From the NCBI GenBank assembly GCA_963825575.1, contig CAWGUB010000023.1, positions 26,432-90,431 of the forward strand: a stretch of DNA of 64,000 bases, written 5' to 3'. A program made the translations under genes and the position numbers. The notes under the pieces are model-generated. The model did no database searches, was not told the DNA's origin, and saw nothing but the letters and a program-made list of their open reading frames with translations. Shown here piece by piece: positions 35,025 through 43,944 of this stretch (its first letter is position 1; each line of letters begins with the position of its first letter). The DNA is from JAFDBW01 sp963825575 (GTDB lineage Bacteria; Desulfobacterota; Desulfuromonadia; Desulfuromonadales; BM103).

Positions 35025-36304
35025 TTAGTGAAGGCCGGCCTGCCATTCTTTCTGGATGGCAGGCCAATCCAGTCCGTACTCCTGGTAAACAGCTGTAACG
35101 GCTCCCTACCATCCCTGCTGTTTTCCCAGGCTCTCCAGAAGCTCTGCCATGTTGTGCCAACCATAGCTGTCGACCATGAACAGGACCAGGGAATAACTCT
35201 GTTCGTACGCCAGGCAACCTGGTAATCCGGCAAGACCGGCAGAACGGCTTTACAAGATCACGCCACTCGAGGAGCCGACCTGCTTCTGAGGCCGCTGTCA
35301 AATCGGTCAGCGGAGTGGAATCGATCCGGCGACCGGCAAGCTCCGCCAACCCTTCATTGAGCCAGACCGGCACATTTCTGCCCGCCATAAAATGGACGAT
35401 TACGTGCATGTACTCATGATACAGGATCGCTGAGAATCGCTTGGTCATCCCGCGCATACCGGCCAGCGGCAGACGAATCTTGCCGTCATAGACGGCACCA
35501 GCCCAATCCGGCGAATCGAGTCACATCTGCATAGTCCCGGTGGGAGTAAAGCAGGACCGGTACCCTGACATCAGGGTAATATGCCAGATCGGAGCCCACT
35601 TCCACGTAGGCGTCTTCAAGAGTTTCCAGGATGTCGGAGGCCAGTGCTGAGGCGTGCTCACCGTCGACGAAGGACAACTGGAAATGCCCCCGGTATTCCA
35701 GTCGCATCTCCTCTTCAATCTGCCACTCCCGACGCACCTTGTCGAGTAAACCGGCAACTTCATCACCGCCACCGTATTCCAGGCACCTCTGTAATGCATC
35801 GACGGCTTCAGCCATGCGTCCGCCGGCGTAATAGGCCTTGCCGAGAAGCAGGTATACATCCGGATTTTGCTGATCGATTCCAAGGGCCTGATCGAGCAAA
35901 GAAATCGCTTCCGGGTATTTGCCCTGACGAAACAGGGTAATGGCCTCACCCTGCCAGAGGCGAATATCCTCTTTGTTGTAGCTGCGACCGGAACGAAAAG
36001 AGTCGCGGGCTGACTGGAATTCTCCGGCGGCAAGCAGCTGGTAGCCTTGCCCCAGATAGGCAACGGCGAGCATATTGGAAATCTGCGCTGGATTGCTGAG
36101 GGTTTTTTCCAGGGAATGCAGGACTTCGAGTGCGCCGGCATAATTCTTCTGCTCAAGCAGGGCAACGGCTTCTCCGGCCTGATTGACAGGCGAGGCGACA
36201 ACTTCTGCAACACACGTGGACAACATGAGCGCCAGAACGGCAAAAGAGCAGGCGATGGTCTGTTTGAACGTTAAAAGTGGCAATTTAGACTGATGGAATA
36301 GCAT
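35025..36304 (-). pseudogene. Broken TPR and peptidase-MA-like exported protein
   Basis: Once a protein of about 425 residues: signal peptide (TIACSFAVLALMLSTC), TPR repeats (about 45-190) and a zinc-peptidase-like domain of the peptidase MA type (ILYHEYMHVIVHFM, VPVWLNEGLAEL). It is now broken three times. A one-base insertion near 35518 separates DYADVT from DSPDWAGAVYDGKIRLPLAG; a second near 35235 separates RDLVKPF from AGLAGLPGCLAYEQSYSLV; an in-frame TAG lies at 35106-35108 between ESLGKQQGW and AVTAVYQEYGLDWPA. The original stop is at 35025-35027. It overlaps the end of suhB. Confidence 0.8.
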
Positions 36305-37076
36305 GGGGGCGACATCCCGGCTGCAGAATTTTCTGCATTTCCTCATGAATCAGAACATTGCTGGCCAGGCATTCTAGAGATTCGAGGGTCATCGGGTTGC
36401 CATCAAAATCACTGACCTTGCCACCGCTCTCTTCGACCAGCAGAATTCCTGCCGCCAGGTCCCACGGCTTCAGTTTCATCTCCCAGAACCCGTCGAATCG
36501 TCCGGCAGCGACACTGGCAAGATCGAGGCTGGCAACTCCGGGTCGGCGACATGCCTGGGCTTCTCTCTGGAAACGGGCGAAATAATCGTAGTTATTTGCC
36601 TTGCAATTCTTGTGATCATAGGCGAACCCGGTGGCCAGCAACGCTCGTTCCAGAAGGCGGGTTTCTGAAACCTGCAGACGGCGATCGTTGAGAAAGGCTC
36701 CCTGACCACGCTCTGCAAAGTAAAACTCACCCACATAAGGGTTATAGACAACCCCCAGTGTCAACTGGCCACCTATCTCCAGTGCAATCGAAACAGCAAA
36801 CCATGGGAAGCCATGGGCGAAATTGGTTGTGCCATCGAGCGGATCTATAATCCAGCGGTGGTCAGAGTTCAGCTGGCCGTAGTCATCTTCTTCTGCCAGG
36901 ATATCGTGGTCAGGAAACCGCTCCCGAATCAGTCCTACAATCAGTGCTTCCGACTGGCGGTCAGCTTCAGTTACCAGGTCATATTTACCTTTGAACTCGA
37001 CACGGATACCACGCTCGAAGTTCTCCATGAGGAGGGTCCCCGCTTCACGGGCCGCTTTGATGATCAGGTCTTTCAT
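36285..37076 (-). CDS. suhB: Inositol monophosphatase family protein
   Basis: A 263-residue phosphatase of the IMPase/SuhB family. ILAEEDDYG, WIIDPLDGTTNFAHGFPWFA (first metal-binding motif) and PWDLAAGILLVEESGG (second motif) are intact. Substrates may be inositol phosphates or other sugar phosphates. The ATG at 37076 begins the conserved helix KDLIIKAAREAG; the frame runs upstream to 37247 through the end of the cysZ-like gene but without similarity. The ribosome site is weak, so it may be coupled to the upstream gene. Confidence 0.9.
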   Translation of the reverse strand: MKDLIIKAAREAGTLLMENFERGIRVEFKGKYDLVTEADRQSEALIVGLIRERFPDHDILAEEDDYGQLNSDHRWIIDPLDGTTNFAHGFPWFAVSIALEIGGQLTLGVVYNPYVGEFYFAERGQGAFLNDRRLQVSETRLLERALLATGFAYDHKNCKANNYDYFARFQREAQACRRPGVASLDLASVAAGRFDGFWEMKLKPWDLAAGILLVEESGGKVSDFDGNPMTLESLECLASNVLIHEEMQKILQPGCRPHAIPSV

Positions 37077-37090
37077 AACAGACTGGCCCT

Positions 37091-37906
37091 TTACCTTGAC
37101 TCTTCCATCGTCGGCACCCTGGTTGCAGCACTGTCCGGCTGGACCAACGCTTTTTCTTCGCACCACAGACGGGTAATACCGATCACGGCCAGAGGGATAC
37201 AGAGCAACTGAAAGAACGGGATAGCCAGGAGCACCATCACACCACATGAGAAACCAAGCATGAGAAATTTGCGGGCAAAGATGTAGCTCTTCTGTTCACT
37301 GAAAAACTTGTGTTTGCGGACCATGACAAAACCCAGATATTCAAAACTGAGAAAAAAGAGTGTCAGGCCAACCGCAAGGACCGTGTAGAGCCCGCTACCA
37401 ACTCCCGGCAACAGGTTCAGCGGCAGAATCAACACCATGATCACGACAAAGATCGACATCTTCTTCGCTTCCATCAATACGGTTCGCCATCCATCACTCA
37501 GGAATTGCCCGATTGAAAACACCTCGTTGTTGGTCTGACCACTCAAAGCCTGTTCGGTCCGTTCCGAGAGCAGGTCGTTAAAAGGGGACGCGATCAGGTT
37601 GCCAACCACGGTAAAGGTGAAGAAAACCAGCACGGCCGTCACCAGGACCGCCAGCGTCCAGACCAGCCAGTAAAGAGCAGCCCAGTACCATGCCTCACCG
37701 TGTGGAAGTTGCTCCACAACGGTCGTGCCGAAAAAATCCAAGCCCAAATAGACAGCGCCACTGAATACAATGGCATTGATCAGGAATGGGATAATGATAT
37801 ATGGCAGTAATCGCGGGTTACTTCGCAATATCCTGACACTTCGGAACGGGGCAAAAAAGCCACGGGAAAAGTTGACCACGAAATTTCTTTGGACCTGCAC
37901 GGTCAT
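37091..37906 (-). CDS. EI24/CysZ-like inner-membrane protein
   Basis: A 271-residue membrane protein with about four to six helices (for example LLPYIIIPFLINAIVFSGAV, LAVLVTAVLVFFTFTVVGN, FVVIMVLILPLNLLPG). The mark GNLIASPFNDLLSERTE is typical of the EI24 family that includes the sulfate transporter CysZ. Start at the ATG at 37906 preceded by GAGGTG; the frame is open 107 codons upstream, but that part crosses a poorly coding region. No sulfate assimilation genes are close, so the substrate is unknown. Confidence 0.82.
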   Translation of the reverse strand: MTVQVQRNFVVNFSRGFFAPFRSVRILRSNPRLLPYIIIPFLINAIVFSGAVYLGLDFFGTTVVEQLPHGEAWYWAALYWLVWTLAVLVTAVLVFFTFTVVGNLIASPFNDLLSERTEQALSGQTNNEVFSIGQFLSDGWRTVLMEAKKMSIFVVIMVLILPLNLLPGVGSGLYTVLAVGLTLFFLSFEYLGFVMVRKHKFFSEQKSYIFARKFLMLGFSCGVMVLLAIPFFQLLCIPLAVIGITRLWCEEKALVQPDSAATRVPTMEESR

Positions 37907-38205
37907 GTCTTCACCTCGCTGAGATAGATGTTTCCAAACTATCATATCTCTCCCCTGTCCGCCAATCACTTGAGATATGGAAACTTCGCGGAGATCTGGA
38001 AAGTCCGCCGGCAATTCATGTTTGCCTAAATTAAAGGCGCACCCTGCACGACAAATAAGCACCCGCCATGCACTCCCCTCATGAGTTAAGGTATAACCAT
38101 CTGGAATTACAGTAAATATTTCCGGCACAAGTATTGAACCTAGCGATGGGAGGCTTGGACAATGGTGTCTGCAGCCGACCAAGAAAGACGAGGAGGTCTT
38201 CATCC

Positions 38206-39420
38206 ATGGATTCTGCTGTTCGTTCACTCACCAATTCCGGTGATGTCCTGTTCCTGATGCTCGGTGCGGTCATGGTTTTTGCCATGCACGCAGGTTTTGC
38301 CTTCCTTGAAGTCGGTACCGTCCGCAAGAAAAACCAAACCAACGCCCTGGTGAAAATCCTGACCGACTGGTCCGTCTCAACCGTCGTGTACTTTCTTGTC
38401 GGCTACCCGATCGCTTACGGGGTACATTTTTTCATGTCAGCAGAAGGGCTGCTTGGTGCAAACCAGGGCTATGAGCTGGTACGCTTCTTCTTCCTCCTCT
38501 GCTTCGCTGCCTGTATCCCGGCAATCATTTCCGGCGGCATTGCCGAACGGGCCCGTTTCTGGCCACAGGTTTTTGCAGGGGCTATCTTCGCAGGCCTCAC
38601 CTACCCCTTCTTCGAATCATTGATCTGGGGACAAAACAGTTCGGGCCTGCAGGATTGGTTTGCCAGCACATTCGGTGCTCCGTTTCATGATTTCGCCGGC
38701 AGCGTCGTCGTCCACTCCATGGGCGGCTGGCTCGCATTGCCGGCAGTCCTGCTGCTTGGGCCCCGAATGGGCCGCTGGGTACGTGGCAAGAGCCATGCAA
38801 TCCCGATCAGCAATATCCCGTTCCTGGCTCTCGGCAGTTGGATACTTGCGATCGGCTGGTTCGGTTTCAACGTCATGAGCGCTCAGAACATCACCGGCAT
38901 CTCCGGCCTAGTTGCGGCGAATTCACTGCTCGCCATGGTCGGCGGCGTCCTGTTTGCCGTAGTCGCGACAAAATGCGACCCAGGTTTCGCACACAACGGC
39001 GCCCTTGCTGGCCTGATTGCCATCTGTGCCGGTTCCGACCTGGTCCATCCCTTTGCGGCATTCTTGATTGGCGGATTGGGTGCCCTGATCTTTGTCTACG
39101 GCTTTCAATGGGAGCAGGAGAAACTTAAGATTGACGACGTCCTCGGCGTCTGGCCACTGCATGGCATCATCGGCACCTGGGGTGGGATCTCTGCAGGGAT
39201 CTTCGGCTACACAGGCCTTGGTGGTCTGGGTGGCGTCAGCTTCATGTCACAGCTGATCGGCAGTCTTTTTGCCATTGTCTACGCACTTGCAACCGGCTTT
39301 GTTGTCTACTCGATAATTGTCAAAGTGTTTGGTTTCCGCCTTGGCGATGAGGAGGAGTTCCGTGGTTCTGACCTGACGATCCACAAGATCGGCTCCTACC
39401 CGGAAGATTCTGTCAGTTAA
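38206..39420 (+). CDS. amtB: Ammonium transporter (paralogue 1)
   Basis: A 404-residue Amt-family channel with eleven expected helices. Visible marks: AGFAFLEVGTVRKKNQTN, the pore region DFAGSVVVHSMGGWLALP with the first pore His, and the second His in WPLHGIIGTWGG. It lacks a signal peptide, unlike the second amtB (44.8-46.2 kb). No PII gene accompanies it. The start at 38206 has AGGAGG 9 bases before; that site lies in the loop of a small hairpin (AAGAC/GTCTT), which might limit translation. Upstream, GGCAC-N-TTGA near 38135 is only a weak match to a sigma-54 promoter. Confidence 0.92.
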   Translation: MDSAVRSLTNSGDVLFLMLGAVMVFAMHAGFAFLEVGTVRKKNQTNALVKILTDWSVSTVVYFLVGYPIAYGVHFFMSAEGLLGANQGYELVRFFFLLCFAACIPAIISGGIAERARFWPQVFAGAIFAGLTYPFFESLIWGQNSSGLQDWFASTFGAPFHDFAGSVVVHSMGGWLALPAVLLLGPRMGRWVRGKSHAIPISNIPFLALGSWILAIGWFGFNVMSAQNITGISGLVAANSLLAMVGGVLFAVVATKCDPGFAHNGALAGLIAICAGSDLVHPFAAFLIGGLGALIFVYGFQWEQEKLKIDDVLGVWPLHGIIGTWGGISAGIFGYTGLGGLGGVSFMSQLIGSLFAIVYALATGFVVYSIIVKVFGFRLGDEEEFRGSDLTIHKIGSYPEDSVS

Positions 39421-39447
39421 CCATTTACGCACATAGATTTGAAACGA

Positions 39448-39478
39448 CAACGGCCGCTGAGACTCTCAGCGGCCGTTG
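39448..39478 (+). terminator. Intrinsic terminator after amtB-1
   Basis: CAACGGCCGCTGAGA (39448-39462) and its complement (39464-39478), followed by CCCTTTCAT. The strong stem but weak T-run allows action on either strand between convergent genes. Confidence 0.7.
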
Positions 39479-39504
39479 CCCTTTCATAACGAGTCCAATC
39501 TCCA

Positions 39505-40701
39505 TCAAGCGCTGCAAACCTGGTTTCTCCCACCCTTCTTTGCCTTGTAGAGAGCCTGGTCGGCAGCCTTGATCAGTTCTCCAGGGGTCGTGTTATTATC
39601 ATCACGACTGGTGACGCCGATACTGACCGTGACATGGAGTTGCGTTTTCCCGCTTGCCTTACTGATCGGTGCATCTGGTTTCTGTTTAGGTCTTTTCTTG
39701 CCACGCACAACAAACCCCGAGCCGGCAATGGTTTCACGCAGCATCTCGAGATGTGGCAAAGCGCGCTCAAGCCCCTTGCTGGGGAAGATGATTGCAAACT
39801 CTTCACCTCCGTAGCGGTAGGCGCGACCACCACCGCTCACTCTTCTCAGACAAGTCGCGACCATGCGTAGAACCTGGTCACCGACATCATGGCCATAAGT
39901 ATCGTTGACCTTCTTGAAATGGTCGACATCGACCATGGCGATCGTATAGTGTCGGCCGACCTTGAGCAGGAATTCATTCATGGCCCGACGTGCCGGCAAC
40001 CCGGTCAACTCATCATTGAACGCCATCTTGAAGCTGCTTTCAATGATGGCAACCGTCAAAAGAAATGCAGCAACGCCTCCCCAGAAAGCAAACGTTTCCG
40101 GCCACCAGAGCCCTGCAACAACAGCGGGCAGAACCCAACACGAGCTGCCCTCCAGAGCTTCCGGCCGATTATAAAACCGGACCAGTAGAGCAATCTGGCA
40201 AAGGATTATGACCAACAGGGCAATCTGCGAAGAAGGGAGTGAGTCCAGCCATGGCCGGACTAATAATGGCCGGGCCAGCAAGGTAATCACATCACCGGCA
40301 CAATAGAAGTACAGCCAGGAAAAAGCCGCAAACTGGAGCAGCAGGGAGAGCAGACGAAACAACCCGTGCAGGGTGATCAACCCACGCTCACTCCACCAGC
40401 TGAAGAGCACCAGGTTTACTGGGACGAACAGCGGCGCGATCGACATGAGATATTCGCGACCGAAAGGGGTTGCCAGTGCCAAGCCTCGCTCGACCAAAAT
40501 CAGCAGTGCGATTGCCCAAAGAACACGGGTACGGTTGAAACGCCAACCAAGAAACAGGCCGGCAGCAACCGCCAGGTAAGGGAAGAGGGACAACAACCCC
40601 TGCCAAGCCGCCGGGACCGGCACCTGGAGGTGCAGGTAGAGCGCGGCAAGGAAGAGTACGCCTGGGACAAGAAGCAGTAGCAGTGATCTCAAGAGATGCA
40701 T
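39505..40701 (-). CDS. Membrane-bound diguanylate cyclase
   Basis: A 398-residue protein: seven or so membrane helices in the first 230 residues (MHLLRSLLLLLVPGVLFLAA, LFPYLAVAAGLFLGW, VVAGLWWPETFAFWGGV) followed by a GGDEF domain with NDELTGLPARRAMNEFL, AMVDVDHFKKVNDTYGHDVG and the active site RYGGEEF. A Lys/Pro-rich insert (RGKKRPKQKPDAPISK) interrupts the second half of the domain. It should make c-di-GMP in response to an unknown membrane signal. Monocistronic. Confidence 0.92.
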   Translation of the reverse strand: MHLLRSLLLLLVPGVLFLAALYLHLQVPVPAAWQGLLSLFPYLAVAAGLFLGWRFNRTRVLWAIALLILVERGLALATPFGREYLMSIAPLFVPVNLVLFSWWSERGLITLHGLFRLLSLLLQFAAFSWLYFYCAGDVITLLARPLLVRPWLDSLPSSQIALLVIILCQIALLVRFYNRPEALEGSSCWVLPAVVAGLWWPETFAFWGGVAAFLLTVAIIESSFKMAFNDELTGLPARRAMNEFLLKVGRHYTIAMVDVDHFKKVNDTYGHDVGDQVLRMVATCLRRVSGGGRAYRYGGEEFAIIFPSKGLERALPHLEMLRETIAGSGFVVRGKKRPKQKPDAPISKASGKTQLHVTVSIGVTSRDDNNTTPGELIKAADQALYKAKKGGRNQVCSA

Positions 40702-40905
40702 AAATGAATTCTGGGACTCCTGGGTTCTTCGCCAGCGGGTAATGTATCACAACAGCCGCAGTGTCTTCCAGAGGAAGCTTTCTCTGTCTCTCTATCATCA
40801 CCCTTAAAAGATCGATTGATGCGACTTTGCACTGTTGACATTCTTCCCCGAATCGCGGTAGAAGCCATGCCAATGAATTAATGACATCCTTGTGGAGAGA
40901 CGTGT

Positions 40906-41415
40906 ATGGGCGATTCAAGGGACAATATGTTTCTGGACTTCACCGGTGACTTCCAGGCAATCAAGTGGGAAGCAATCGATGACCGCATTATGGGTGGTTG
41001 CTCGAAAAGCTGTCCGGAATACCTGCAGGGCATTGGCCTGCGATTCTCCGGCATCGTTTCTCTGGACAATAACGGCGGTTTCGCCTCGATTCGTTCGGAT
41101 GACGGCTGTTTCGATCTCAGCGGGCATTCAGGCTTGAAAATCCGCGCGCGCGGCGACGGCCATACCTACAAGCTCAGCCTGCGTACCGACCTCTACTACG
41201 ATGGCGTCAGCTACCAGACGTCTTTCGCGACTGAGGCCGATTCATGGCAGGAGATAACGTTGCCGTTCGATACCTTCGCCCCCACCCACCACGGCGTCAA
41301 GTTGACAACGATCCCCGCCATGGATACCGCCAGGGTGAAAAGTTTCGGCCTTTTTATTGCCGATCGCCAGGAAGGACCTTTCAAACTTGACCTCGCCTGG
41401 ATCAGTGGTTGCTAA
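40906..41415 (+). CDS. CIA30-family protein
   Basis: A 169-residue soluble beta-sandwich protein like the complex I intermediate-associated protein 30 family: WEAIDDRIMGGCSKS, GIVSLDNNGGFASIRS, KIRARGDGHTYKLSLRTD and FGLFIADRQEGPFKLDLAWI are the family marks. In mitochondria the domain assists complex I assembly; bacterial members are uncharacterised and may bind carbohydrate-like ligands. ATG at 40906 follows GGAGAG. It has its own terminator. Confidence 0.85.
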   Translation: MGDSRDNMFLDFTGDFQAIKWEAIDDRIMGGCSKSCPEYLQGIGLRFSGIVSLDNNGGFASIRSDDGCFDLSGHSGLKIRARGDGHTYKLSLRTDLYYDGVSYQTSFATEADSWQEITLPFDTFAPTHHGVKLTTIPAMDTARVKSFGLFIADRQEGPFKLDLAWISGC

Positions 41416-41442
41416 ATTATTTTCTGCACGACAAACAACAAA

Positions 41443-41466
41443 AAGGCCGGCAATTTTGCCGGCCTT
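41443..41466 (+). terminator. Intrinsic terminator after CIA30-like gene
   Basis: AAGGCCGGCAA (41443-41453) paired with TTGCCGGCCTT (41456-41466). The A-run before it suits the minus strand as well, towards which the pirin gene is not directed to end here. Confidence 0.7.
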
Positions 41467-41606
41467 GGTTAATTTAGCCTGTTAATCTAAACTAACAGGA
41501 CAAGTCTCACGCCCGCCCTATCTCCGCCCTGCGAAGGAATTTTCCGATGGCTTTATGACTATAAAGACTCCTGCAACATTTTATCTGTCCGCAGTTACGA
41601 ATCGGT

Positions 41607-42368
41607 TTATTGCTTCTCTCCGCTTAAGGTCCTGTCGCTGTATCCCCACCCCTTGCAGGACGGGACATCAACCAGGATGAACTCGGCGTCAACAGCGGCC
41701 ACCAGGCATAGGGCCTGTTCCGTATCAACACGGGCCTGATCTGCCTTGTTGAGGACCAAACCATCCACCGTCAATTCACCCTCGTTCAGATAGATGAAAA
41801 CCCTGCGTCCGGCCGTATTGTCAAAATCCAGCCGATTACCAGCATCCAGCTGCCCACGATAAATGGTGGCATCTGTGTGAAAGCTCACCACGTTCTCCAG
41901 CCCCTGTCCGGAAGCTACCGGCAGGATCCTGTTCTGCCATTGATCTGGAGTAAAACTGAGCTGATCATAAGTGGGTTCGAGCCTCTGGACATCAGGCAAG
42001 ATCCAGATCTGGTAGAAGTGTACAGGCTTATCGGCAAGGTTAAACTCGGAGTGAGTCAAACCGGTCCCGGCGGACATCCTCTGTACGTCACCAGCCTTGA
42101 TGGCTGCTCTGTTGCCCATGCTGTCCTGATGGGTCATCTCGCCATCAAGGACGATGGTTATGATCTCCATCTCCTCATGGGGATGGGTCGGGAAACCGGT
42201 GCCCGGTTCGACCACATCGTCGTTGAACACCCGCAAGGCGCCAAACTGGATATTGTGTGGATCGTAATAGTTGGCGAAGGAAAATAGCCAATAGGTCTTC
42301 AGCCAGCCAAAATCTGTAAAATGGCGATCCTTCGCCCTGATAATGTCGATTGTTTCAATCTCCGGCAT
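41607..42368 (-). CDS. Pirin-family protein
   Basis: A 253-residue bicupin. The N-terminal cupin has the metal ligands in FPTHPHEEMEIITIVLDGEM and MSAGTGLTHSEFN (His/His/Glu set), and the C-terminal cupin (YRGQLDAGNRLDF, VFIYLNEGELTVDG) lacks metal ligands, as in E. coli YhhW, a quercetin dioxygenase-like pirin. The natural substrate is unknown. It is followed after 29 bases by the SYLF lipoprotein in the minus direction upstream, so the two may share a transcript. Confidence 0.9.
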   Translation of the reverse strand: MPEIETIDIIRAKDRHFTDFGWLKTYWLFSFANYYDPHNIQFGALRVFNDDVVEPGTGFPTHPHEEMEIITIVLDGEMTHQDSMGNRAAIKAGDVQRMSAGTGLTHSEFNLADKPVHFYQIWILPDVQRLEPTYDQLSFTPDQWQNRILPVASGQGLENVVSFHTDATIYRGQLDAGNRLDFDNTAGRRVFIYLNEGELTVDGLVLNKADQARVDTEQALCLVAAVDAEFILVDVPSCKGWGYSDRTLSGEKQ

Positions 42369-42397
42369 ATCGTATTTCCTCGCTGAGATAATTCCGC

Positions 42398-42970
42398 TTA
42401 ATAATTCAGGTTGTCATCTTTCCAGTACTTGGTTCCGACCAGGTTGACCTTGGCTATCAGGCCTGCTTCCGACATGGTGTACATGGTCGTTTCAGCATCG
42501 ATCGAAATCTCTCCGGTCGCTGCGGCACCCTTATCACGCGCCTTGGCTACCGCATCAGCCTGACCGCCGAACTCCCAACCGCTGTTGACGAAATTCATGT
42601 AAGCCCGGGCACTGTGAAAAGCGAAAATGACACGGATGTCCTGGACGCCAAGCCCCAGTCCAAGATCAACCTGGGCCATCTTCATGTAAGTCTTGTGTCC
42701 TGATGACCGGTCGACAGCGACGCCATAGCCGCCCCCGCCCCCCACGAAGAGATACAGGGCATTCACATTACTGAAAACCGCGTAACCGGCGGACTTGTCG
42801 ATTACATCCCTGGCCGTAGGCCGCTGCTGATAAAGCCGGGAGAGCGTGTCATCGTGCATGTCGATGATCGCGGCACGTTTCTTCTCTGGAGTCTCGCCCT
42901 GCGGCGCTAAACATGCGCTCAGGAACACAAGAATCAGTGTAGACATAACCAGCAACAGAACTTTTTTCAT
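42398..42970 (-). CDS. SYLF/YSC84-domain lipoprotein
   Basis: A 190-residue exported lipoprotein: MKKVLLLVMSTLILVFLSAC carries the lipobox LSAC. The remainder matches the SYLF (YSC84) lipid-binding family: DKSAGYAVFSNVNALYLFVG, GGGYGVAVDRSSGHKTYMKM, DLGLGLGVQDIRVIFAF. Bacterial members are periplasmic and often linked to envelope stress, with no settled function. Transcribed toward the pirin gene. Confidence 0.82.
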   Translation of the reverse strand: MKKVLLLVMSTLILVFLSACLAPQGETPEKKRAAIIDMHDDTLSRLYQQRPTARDVIDKSAGYAVFSNVNALYLFVGGGGGYGVAVDRSSGHKTYMKMAQVDLGLGLGVQDIRVIFAFHSARAYMNFVNSGWEFGGQADAVAKARDKGAAATGEISIDAETTMYTMSEAGLIAKVNLVGTKYWKDDNLNY

Positions 42971-43272
42971 TTTAATCTCCCCAGATATTTGGACTGAATC
43001 ATTTTTCCTTGCACAGTTATAATATCAGCATACGGGAATAATGCATCGGACAAAAACATGCTTCCACACTGTTCCTGTGTGAGCAAAACTTTCAGACCAC
43101 AGCGCCAACCAACAGCCACGATATGCAGCTGTCTTTTCTCAGGCCGCACTGCACCAGATATCCCGCTGTGATTCGATTTGGAATTCCCCTGAGCCAGGCA
43201 GCAAAGAAGGAGTTATGTTACGATATGCTGAACGGATTCGATTGCTGATATGCAGCCAGGGAGACTTACATC
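42971..43272. other. Intergenic region of about 300 bases
   Basis: Divergent spacer between the SYLF lipoprotein and msrB, so it must hold both promoters. I found no clear core promoter, hairpin or gene; msrB has no strong ribosome site in its last 20 bases (GGGAGACTTACATC is the best). Confidence 0.4.
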
Positions 43273-43665
43273 ATGAGCACTATCAAAAAAACCAAGCAAG
43301 AGTGGCAGGACCAGCTCACACCAGAACAATACCGTGTGACCCGCGAGCACGGCACCGAGCGTGCTTTTTCCGGCGAATATGACAAACATTACGAATCCGG
43401 CGTCTATCAATGCATCTGCTGCGGACAGGACCTGTTCCATTCCGACAACAAATACGATTCCGGAAGCGGCTGGCCGAGTTTTTACCAGCCGATAGCCAGG
43501 GAGAATATTGGCCGAACCAAGGACCGCCGTTGGCTGATGGTACGCAACGAAGTACATTGCAGCCGCTGCGAGGGGCATCTGGGGCACGTCTTTGAAGACG
43601 GTCCAGAGCCCACCGGCCTGCGTTACTGCATCAATTCGGCGGCCCTGAAATTCACTGCAGCCTGA
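43273..43665 (+). CDS. msrB: Peptide-methionine (R)-S-oxide reductase
   Basis: A 130-residue repair enzyme reducing methionine-R-sulfoxide in proteins. The four zinc cysteines (CICCG and CSRCEG), the substrate loop YDSGSGWPSFYQP, HLGHVFEDGP, and the catalytic Cys in RYCINSAALKF are all intact. No msrA is fused or adjacent. The long frame on the opposite strand (43213-43689) is a shadow of this gene. Confidence 0.95.
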   Translation: MSTIKKTKQEWQDQLTPEQYRVTREHGTERAFSGEYDKHYESGVYQCICCGQDLFHSDNKYDSGSGWPSFYQPIARENIGRTKDRRWLMVRNEVHCSRCEGHLGHVFEDGPEPTGLRYCINSAALKFTAA

Positions 43666-43944
43666 CGCGAAGACAGCACCCCGTGTCAAAGTGGAAAAGT
43701 CTTTTCGGGGTTCGTACTTGCGTGCATGAAAAGGACTTCTGCATCTACCGTTGAATTTTACACCCTGGTGTTACGCAAAAGAGAATCCTCTCCATAGGCA
43801 GGTCCCGACAATTTCTTAAAACCGTTTATTGTGATATTCTTTCGTCACGCAGGCGATGAGAGCCCTACGGGTGGAGCTAAGGTTGATCCTTATATAGTAT
43901 GACTACAATAGCCGAATATCCAATATGTCTGTTGGAGTGGATCG

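Noticed and set aside
38130..38155. Sigma-54 promoter for amtB-1
   Set aside because: CGGCAC-N5-TTGA lacks the essential GC at -12, so it is not called.
43213..43689. 158-residue frame opposite msrB
   Set aside because: Antisense shadow of a certain gene.
43845..43900. c-di-GMP-I (GEMM) riboswitch before the orphan gene
   Set aside because: Pieces such as TCACGCA and CTAAGG recall GEMM, but the conserved GGGCAAACC and GACGCAAAGCC blocks are missing. A fluoride riboswitch was also considered and lacks the 3-prime conserved block.
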